A stretch of DNA of 18,439 bases, taken from the NCBI GenBank assembly GCA_025462785.1, contig JAOAPG010000428.1:1-18439 (forward strand), written 5' to 3'. Under the pieces are notes generated by a model. That model was not told the origin of the DNA. It saw only the letters and a program-made list of their open reading frames with translations, and did not search any database. Positions 13,893 to 18,439 of the stretch are shown one piece after another. The stretch comes from Acidobacteriaceae bacterium. GTDB lineage: Bacteria; Acidobacteriota; Terriglobia; Terriglobales; Acidobacteriaceae. The translations under genes were made by a program, and so were the position numbers. Within the stretch, counting starts at the first letter, position 1; every line of letters starts with the position of its first letter.

Positions 13893-15350
13893 TCACAGCG
13901 CGAGCTGTTGCGCGAGAGGCTGTGTCGCGATTCGTTCATTCACATCCTGCTGGAGGTAGCGATCAATGCCTGCTGCAGCTTTTCGTCCTTCCGAGATTGC
14001 CCACACCACGAGTGACTGTCCGCGGCGCATGTCTCCCGCGGCGAATACTCCCGGGACTGACGACCCATAGTTTTCGTTGGTCGCCACATTGCCGCGCTGG
14101 TCCATCTCTACTCCGAGTTGCTCGATCATTCCATTACGCACGGGGCCCACAAAACCCATTGCCAGGAGCACTAGATCGGCATCAAGGGTAAACTCGGAAC
14201 CCGCGATTGGCTCGAATTTCGGAGGAGGACCGACTCGCACGCCATGCAGTTGCTTTACGTTTCCACTCGCATCACCGGTAAACTTCTGCGTGGCGATGCT
14301 CCACTCGCGCGTTCCCCCTTCTTCGTGCGCGCCTTCGACGCGCAGTTGCATCGGCCAAAGGGGCCACGGAGTTTGCGGAGAACGATTCTCAGGCGGCATC
14401 GGCATGATTTCGAACTGCCGCACGGAGCGCGGCTTCTGACGATGTGCAGTGCCGAGACAATCCGCACCGGTGTCGCCGCCGCCGATGATGACAACGTGCT
14501 TGTCAGTCGCGAGAATTTCTAATTCGTTGGCGAGAGTGTCGCCCTCGCAGCGTCTATTTTGCTGGGGCAGAAATTCCATGGCGAAGTGGATGCCCTTCAG
14601 TTCGCGTCCCGGGACATTCAAATCGCGGGAATGCTCGGCGCCTCCTGCCAGGAGGATGGCATTAAACTCTCCCTGAAGATCTTCGAGGGGAATATTCTGG
14701 CCGACGTGAGCATTCGTGACAAATTTCACCCCTTCGGCGGACATTTGCTCAAGTCTTCTATCGACGATGTGCTTTTCTAGTTTGAAGTTCGGGATGCCAT
14801 AGCGCAGCAGTCCGCCAATGCGATCAGCTTTCTCATACACCGTGACCAAATGTCCGGCCCGATTGAGTTGCTGAGCTGCTGCAAGTCCTGCAGGACCAGA
14901 GCCCACCACGGCAACTTTCTTTCCGGTTCGGAATTTTGGCGGCTCGGGACGGATCCAGCCTTCCGCATATCCACGCTCGACGATACTTTTCTCAATTTGC
15001 TTGATGGTCACGGCCGGCTGATTAATGCCGAGCACGCATGCCGTTTCGCAAGGCGCCGGACAAATTCTTCCGGTGAACTCAGGGAAATTATTAGTTGAGT
15101 GCAGCTGTCGAACGGCCTCTTTCCAGCGCCCTCGATAGACGAGATCATTCCAGTCGGGAATGAGATTGTTTACCGGGCATCCCGTGTGACAGAACGGCAC
15201 GCCGCAATCCATGCAGCGCGCGCCCTGCTTCTGCAGGTTATCCACAGGGAAATCGAGATAAATTTCAAACCAATCATTCACCCGCTGAGTAACCGGACGG
15301 CGCTGAGGAAGCTCGCGCGAATATTCCATGAATCCGGTAGTCTTACCCAT
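13893..15350 (-). CDS. gltD: glutamate synthase (NADPH) small subunit
   Basis: 485 residues, close to the usual ~470-490. With the large subunit it makes two glutamates from glutamine and 2-oxoglutarate, passing electrons from NADPH. The N-terminal iron-sulfur region has Cys46, 49, 54 and 58 and a second set Cys97, 101 and 105 (RICPAPCETAC). FAD binding is shown by VVGSGPAG (around 149-155) and NAD(P)H binding by IIGGGDTGADC (~288-298). The C-terminal GVFAAGDMRRGQSLVVWAI completes the FAD site. The start is firm: MGKTTGFMEYSRELPQRRPV is the typical family beginning. The ATG overlaps the end of gltB by 8 bases, so the two are translationally coupled. No key residue is missing, so this subunit looks functional even though gltB carries an internal stop. 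Confidence 0.95.
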   Translation of the reverse strand: MGKTTGFMEYSRELPQRRPVTQRVNDWFEIYLDFPVDNLQKQGARCMDCGVPFCHTGCPVNNLIPDWNDLVYRGRWKEAVRQLHSTNNFPEFTGRICPAPCETACVLGINQPAVTIKQIEKSIVERGYAEGWIRPEPPKFRTGKKVAVVGSGPAGLAAAQQLNRAGHLVTVYEKADRIGGLLRYGIPNFKLEKHIVDRRLEQMSAEGVKFVTNAHVGQNIPLEDLQGEFNAILLAGGAEHSRDLNVPGRELKGIHFAMEFLPQQNRRCEGDTLANELEILATDKHVVIIGGGDTGADCLGTAHRQKPRSVRQFEIMPMPPENRSPQTPWPLWPMQLRVEGAHEEGGTREWSIATQKFTGDASGNVKQLHGVRVGPPPKFEPIAGSEFTLDADLVLLAMGFVGPVRNGMIEQLGVEMDQRGNVATNENYGSSVPGVFAAGDMRRGQSLVVWAISEGRKAAAGIDRYLQQDVNERIATQPLAQQLAL

Positions 15351-17760
15351 GGTGCACCTGCCCTAGCTCGGCTGCCTCGATTTCTATGGGCGCCGGTTGG
15401 CCTGGAATATATTGATATCGATTTCGTGCGACGCCTAACACGCGCTTAAATTCATGCGGGAAAACTTTGATAAATTGAGCTTGCATCTCGTTCCAGTTCT
15501 GCAGGATGGATTTGGCGCGACGGCTGCCTGTCACTTCAACGTGCCGCAGTAGAAGCGTTCGGATGATTTGCACATCTTGCGCGTCGACAACGGGTTCAAG
15601 ATCAACAGAAGCCAGGTTGCACCGCTTTTCGGTGAAGTCAGATTGATCGTCGAAGACGTAGGCTATTCCTCCGCTCATGCCTGCGGCGAAATTTCTGCCG
15701 CATTTACCCAAGACCAGGACCAGTCCCTTGGTCATGTATTCGCAGCCATGATCGCCGACTCCCTCGACGACTGCGGTCGCTCCGGAGTTCCGCACCGCGA
15801 ATCGCTCGCCCGCAACGCCGTTAAAAAAGGCTTCTCCACTGGTCGCTCCGTAGAGAACAACGTTTCCGATCAAAATATTTTCTTCAGCGATGAATCGGGA
15901 ATTTTTCGGCGGATATACCACAAGGCGTCCGCCTGAAAGCCCTTTGCCAACATAGTCGTTGGCTTCGCCTTCGAGCTTCATCGTGATTCCCTTGGCAAGG
16001 AAAGCTCCGAAACTTTGGCCTGCTGATCCGGTGAAATTTATGCGGATCGTATCGTCGGGAAGACCCTCGGCGCGATAACGGCGGGCAATTTCACCGCTCA
16101 ACATTGCACCAACCGCGCGGTGCACGTTGCGGATTTGGGTACTCAGTTCTATTGGCGTGCCACTTACAAGTGCCGCTTGCGCCTGCTTCAGCAACAGGTG
16201 ATCGAGCGCTTGATCGAGTCCGTGATCTTGCGCTTGCACGCATCGGCGAGCTACTCGCGATGGCACCGAGGGGTTGTACATGATCGCCGATAGGTCCAGA
16301 CCACGCGCCTTCCAGTGGTCAACTGCGGGGCGGGAATCGAGCATGTCCACGCGTCCAACCATTTGATCGATTTTGCGGAAGCCCATCTCCGCCATGTACG
16401 CGCGCACTTGCTCGGCGATGAAGAAAAAGAAGTTGATGACGTGCTCAGGTTGCCCCTTAAAGAGCTTGCGCAATTCCGGATCTTGTGTCGCGATCCCTAC
16501 TGAACACGTATTCAGGTGACATTTGCGCATCATGATGCAGCCCATCGCGACGAGTGGAGTGGTCGCGAAGCCGAACTCCTCCGCTCCAAGCAGCGCGGCT
16601 ATCACTACATCGCGGCCGGTTTGCAGCTTGCCATCCGTTTGGACGCGAATGCGACTGCGCAGATCGTTGAGGAGGAGAACCTGTTGAGTCTCGGCGAGCC
16701 CGAGCTCCCAGGGAATTCCTGCGTGCTTGATGGAACTTAGCGGAGATGCGCCCGTGCCACCGCTGTCGCCGCTGATCAGAACTACATCTGCATGGGCTTT
16801 GGCAACGCCGGCTGCTACCGTTCCTACTCCTACTTCCGCAACGAGCTTCACGGCAATTCGGGCGCTCGGATTTACATTCTTCAAGTCGTAGATAAGCTGC
16901 GCCAGATCTTCAATCGAATAGATATCGTGGTGCGGGGGTGGCGAGATCAACCCCACACCTGGAGTCGAATGCCGCAGGCGAGCGATGACTTCGTCGACTT
17001 TATGGCCCGGAAGTTGACCGCCCTCGCCGGGCTTCGCGCCTTGCGCCATCTTGATTTGCAACTCGTCGGCGTTGACGAGGTAGTGGGCTGTCACTCCGAA
17101 ACGCGCCGAGGCTACTTGTTTTACGGCGCTGCGACGCAAATCTCCGTTGGAGTCTCGCTCGAAACGGTTTTCGTCCTCGCCACCTTCACCGGTATTCGAT
17201 TTGCCGCCGATCCGGTTCATCGCGATGGCTAATGTTTCGTGCGCTTCTTTACTAATGGAGCCAAAGGACATTGCGCCCGTCGTAAAACGCTTGACGATCT
17301 CTTTTGCCGGCTCGACTTCTTCGACCGGAATCGGCTTTTCGGATTTCTTCAGCTGCATCAAACTCCGCAAAGTCGCCAAGTTGCGACTCTGTTCGTCGAT
17401 TAAATCCGTGTACTCCTGGAACGTTTTGAAATTGTTCTCGCGCACAGAGTGCTGCAACTTACTGATGGTGAGCGGATTGAGCAGGTGATATTCGCCTTCG
17501 GTCCTGAAGTGATAGCTGCCTCCAACGGCTAGTTCGGTGTCGAACTCCGAAACTGGACGGAACGCGTGTTCATGCTTCATTTGCGCTTCACGCGCTAGCA
17601 CATCAAGGCCAATTCCTTCCAACCGAGAAGTGGTGCCTGAAAAATATGTGTCCACTAGGTCTCTATTGAGGCCGATAGCTTCGAAGACCTGAGCTCCACG
17701 GTAACTCTGCAGAGTTGAAATTCCCATCTTCGAGAAAGTCTTCAATAGTCCCTTGTTCAC
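15343..17760 (-). CDS. gltB: glutamate synthase large subunit, C-terminal part after an internal stop
   Basis: This open frame of 805 codons is the second half of gltB, read in the same frame as the upstream piece from which it is separated only by a TAA at 17812-17814. A GTG at 17758-17760 is the first possible restart but lacks a ribosome binding site; family homology (AVNKGLLKTFSKMGIST) runs continuously through it. It includes the end of the central domain, the FMN domain with PGEGGQLPGHKV and SGDSGGTGASP, the 3Fe-4S cysteines 408, 414 and 419 (CIMMRKCHLNTC), and the C-terminal glycine-rich GXGXG domain. All usual residues seem present, with no further stops or frame changes. Alone it would lack the glutaminase domain. 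It overlaps gltD by 8 bases. Confidence 0.9.
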   Translation of the reverse strand: MNKGLLKTFSKMGISTLQSYRGAQVFEAIGLNRDLVDTYFSGTTSRLEGIGLDVLAREAQMKHEHAFRPVSEFDTELAVGGSYHFRTEGEYHLLNPLTISKLQHSVRENNFKTFQEYTDLIDEQSRNLATLRSLMQLKKSEKPIPVEEVEPAKEIVKRFTTGAMSFGSISKEAHETLAIAMNRIGGKSNTGEGGEDENRFERDSNGDLRRSAVKQVASARFGVTAHYLVNADELQIKMAQGAKPGEGGQLPGHKVDEVIARLRHSTPGVGLISPPPHHDIYSIEDLAQLIYDLKNVNPSARIAVKLVAEVGVGTVAAGVAKAHADVVLISGDSGGTGASPLSSIKHAGIPWELGLAETQQVLLLNDLRSRIRVQTDGKLQTGRDVVIAALLGAEEFGFATTPLVAMGCIMMRKCHLNTCSVGIATQDPELRKLFKGQPEHVINFFFFIAEQVRAYMAEMGFRKIDQMVGRVDMLDSRPAVDHWKARGLDLSAIMYNPSVPSRVARRCVQAQDHGLDQALDHLLLKQAQAALVSGTPIELSTQIRNVHRAVGAMLSGEIARRYRAEGLPDDTIRINFTGSAGQSFGAFLAKGITMKLEGEANDYVGKGLSGGRLVVYPPKNSRFIAEENILIGNVVLYGATSGEAFFNGVAGERFAVRNSGATAVVEGVGDHGCEYMTKGLVLVLGKCGRNFAAGMSGGIAYVFDDQSDFTEKRCNLASVDLEPVVDAQDVQIIRTLLLRHVEVTGSRRAKSILQNWNEMQAQFIKVFPHEFKRVLGVARNRYQYIPGQPAPIEIEAAELGQVHHG

Positions 17761-17811
17761 CGCTTTGATGAAGTACTTGACGGCGGTCTCGGAAGTGCCC
17801 CCATCTGGCAG

Positions 17812-17814
17812 TTA
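17812..17814 (-). other. in-frame TAA stop codon interrupting gltB
   Basis: Minus-strand context is AGC CGA GGT TAA CTG CCA GAT. Both sides are in the same frame: the 17 codons after the stop read LPDGGTSETAVKYFIKA, then VNKGLLK. One base change (for example from CAA, Gln) would remove it. No frameshift is needed. Other genes here also end in TAA, so the code is not reassigned. Confidence 0.9.
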
Positions 17815-18439
17815 ACCTCGGCTGGCGAGATCCTCCTTAGTTTCGATTGCTAAGTACGGATTGATCGCGCTGGCACCATAGCCGATCAGCAATGCAAAAT
17901 GCATGACTTCGCGCGGCTCACCGGATTCGATAATCAGGGCGACCTGCGTTCGCGTTTTCTCGCGAACCAGCAGATTGTGGACCGCAGCCAAAGCCAGCAG
18001 GCTTGGGATGGGCGCGTAGTCCTTGTCGACGCCGCGGTCCGAAAGAATCAACAACGTGTATCCCGAGTTCACCGCCAGAGACGCACGCTGCGAAAGCTCC
18101 TCCAATGCACGCTTCAGTCCGGATTCTCCATCAGCAGCTCGAAACAGCGCGGGTAGCGTGATCGCAAGCAAGTCACCGCGAGAGACACGGCGCAGCTTTT
18201 CCAGATCTCGATTCGTAAGGATCGGATGCGGCAATTTGAGGGTATGGCAGTTCTCGGGTGTTTCTTCGAGAATGTTGCGCTCGGTTCCGATGTAGCTGAT
18301 CAACGACATGACCATCTCTTCGCGGATCGGATCAATAGGAGGATTCGTGACCTGGGCAAACAGCTGCTTGAAATAGTTGAAAAGCGGTTGTGGCCTGTCG
18401 GACAAACATGCCAATGGAGTATCGGTCCCCATCGAACCA
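17812..18439 (-). CDS. gltB: glutamate synthase large subunit, upstream part ending at a premature stop (partial at window edge)
   Basis: The frame is open to the right edge of the window; the sequence before the ATG at 18430-18432 reads in frame as G-S, matching the family (GSMGTDTPLACLSD), so this is internal gltB and the true start lies outside. The region is the central domain: FNYFKQLFAQVTNPPIDPIRE and HFALLIGYGASAINPYLA are near-diagnostic. It stops at TAA (17812-17814) just after NPYLAIETKEDLASRG, where homologues continue without a break into KAVNKGLLK. The product as written would lack the FMN/iron-sulfur and GXGXG domains. Either the gene is a fresh pseudogene, the stop is an error, or it is read through. 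Confidence 0.88.
   Translation of the reverse strand, partial: GSMGTDTPLACLSDRPQPLFNYFKQLFAQVTNPPIDPIREEMVMSLISYIGTERNILEETPENCHTLKLPHPILTNRDLEKLRRVSRGDLLAITLPALFRAADGESGLKRALEELSQRASLAVNSGYTLLILSDRGVDKDYAPIPSLLALAAVHNLLVREKTRTQVALIIESGEPREVMHFALLIGYGASAINPYLAIETKEDLASRG

Noticed and set aside
13811..14191. 126-codon plus-strand frame opposite the end of gltD.
   Set aside because: Almost all of it is antisense to gltD, with low-complexity Arg/Pro/Leu content; a shadow.
17760..17814. Frameshift or programmed frameshifting in gltB.
   Set aside because: The two halves are in the same frame; the 17 codons between the TAA and the GTG at 17760 are open and family-like. It is a plain in-frame stop.
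17812..17814. Reassignment of TAA to an amino acid in this organism.
   Set aside because: TAA also ends the M1-neighbour phosphodiesterase (8446-8448), the GH36 gene (3111-3113), the HhH lipoprotein and gltB itself at sensible places.

Overview
This 18.4-kb window looks like chromosome from a member of the Acidobacteriota. That is inferred from the tail of an Oar-like TonB receptor, TPR-fused M1 peptidase homologues and the general protein style; no rRNA or other taxonomic marker is present. I see no insertion sequences, CRISPR arrays, tRNAs or phage genes.

Layout. (1) Positions 1-5357 form a carbohydrate-related block: the end of a TonB-dependent outer-membrane receptor, a secreted (alpha/alpha)6-barrel glycoside hydrolase on the plus strand, and a secreted GH36-type alpha-galactosidase homologue facing it on the minus strand. 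This suggests uptake and breakdown of alpha-linked oligosaccharides. (2) Positions 5358-6332 are mostly non-coding. They hold one plausible 69-residue orphan protein ending in a strong hairpin, then a leader with repeated ATAGTT/AACTAT sites. (3) Positions 6333-8384 encode a secreted M1-aminopeptidase-fold protein with C-terminal TPRs whose zinc and catalytic residues are replaced, so it is probably a pseudoenzyme. (4) Positions 8446-12008 are a compact minus-strand operon: a 70-residue one-helix membrane protein followed by two alkaline-phosphatase-superfamily phosphodiesterases. (5) Positions 12175-12534 encode a lipoprotein with a ComEA-type helix-hairpin-helix DNA-binding domain. (6) Positions 12564-18439 (minus strand) are nitrogen and amino-acid metabolism: gltB (entering from the right edge), gltD overlapping it by 8 bases, and a threonine ammonia-lyase.

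The most striking observations are an in-frame TAA stop inside an otherwise intact gltB, the degenerate but well-folded M1 peptidase, and the phosphodiesterase/small-membrane-protein cassette, whose role I cannot name. Several genes end in hairpins that overlap or directly follow the stop codon, including an almost fully self-complementary 61-base gap between two convergent genes.
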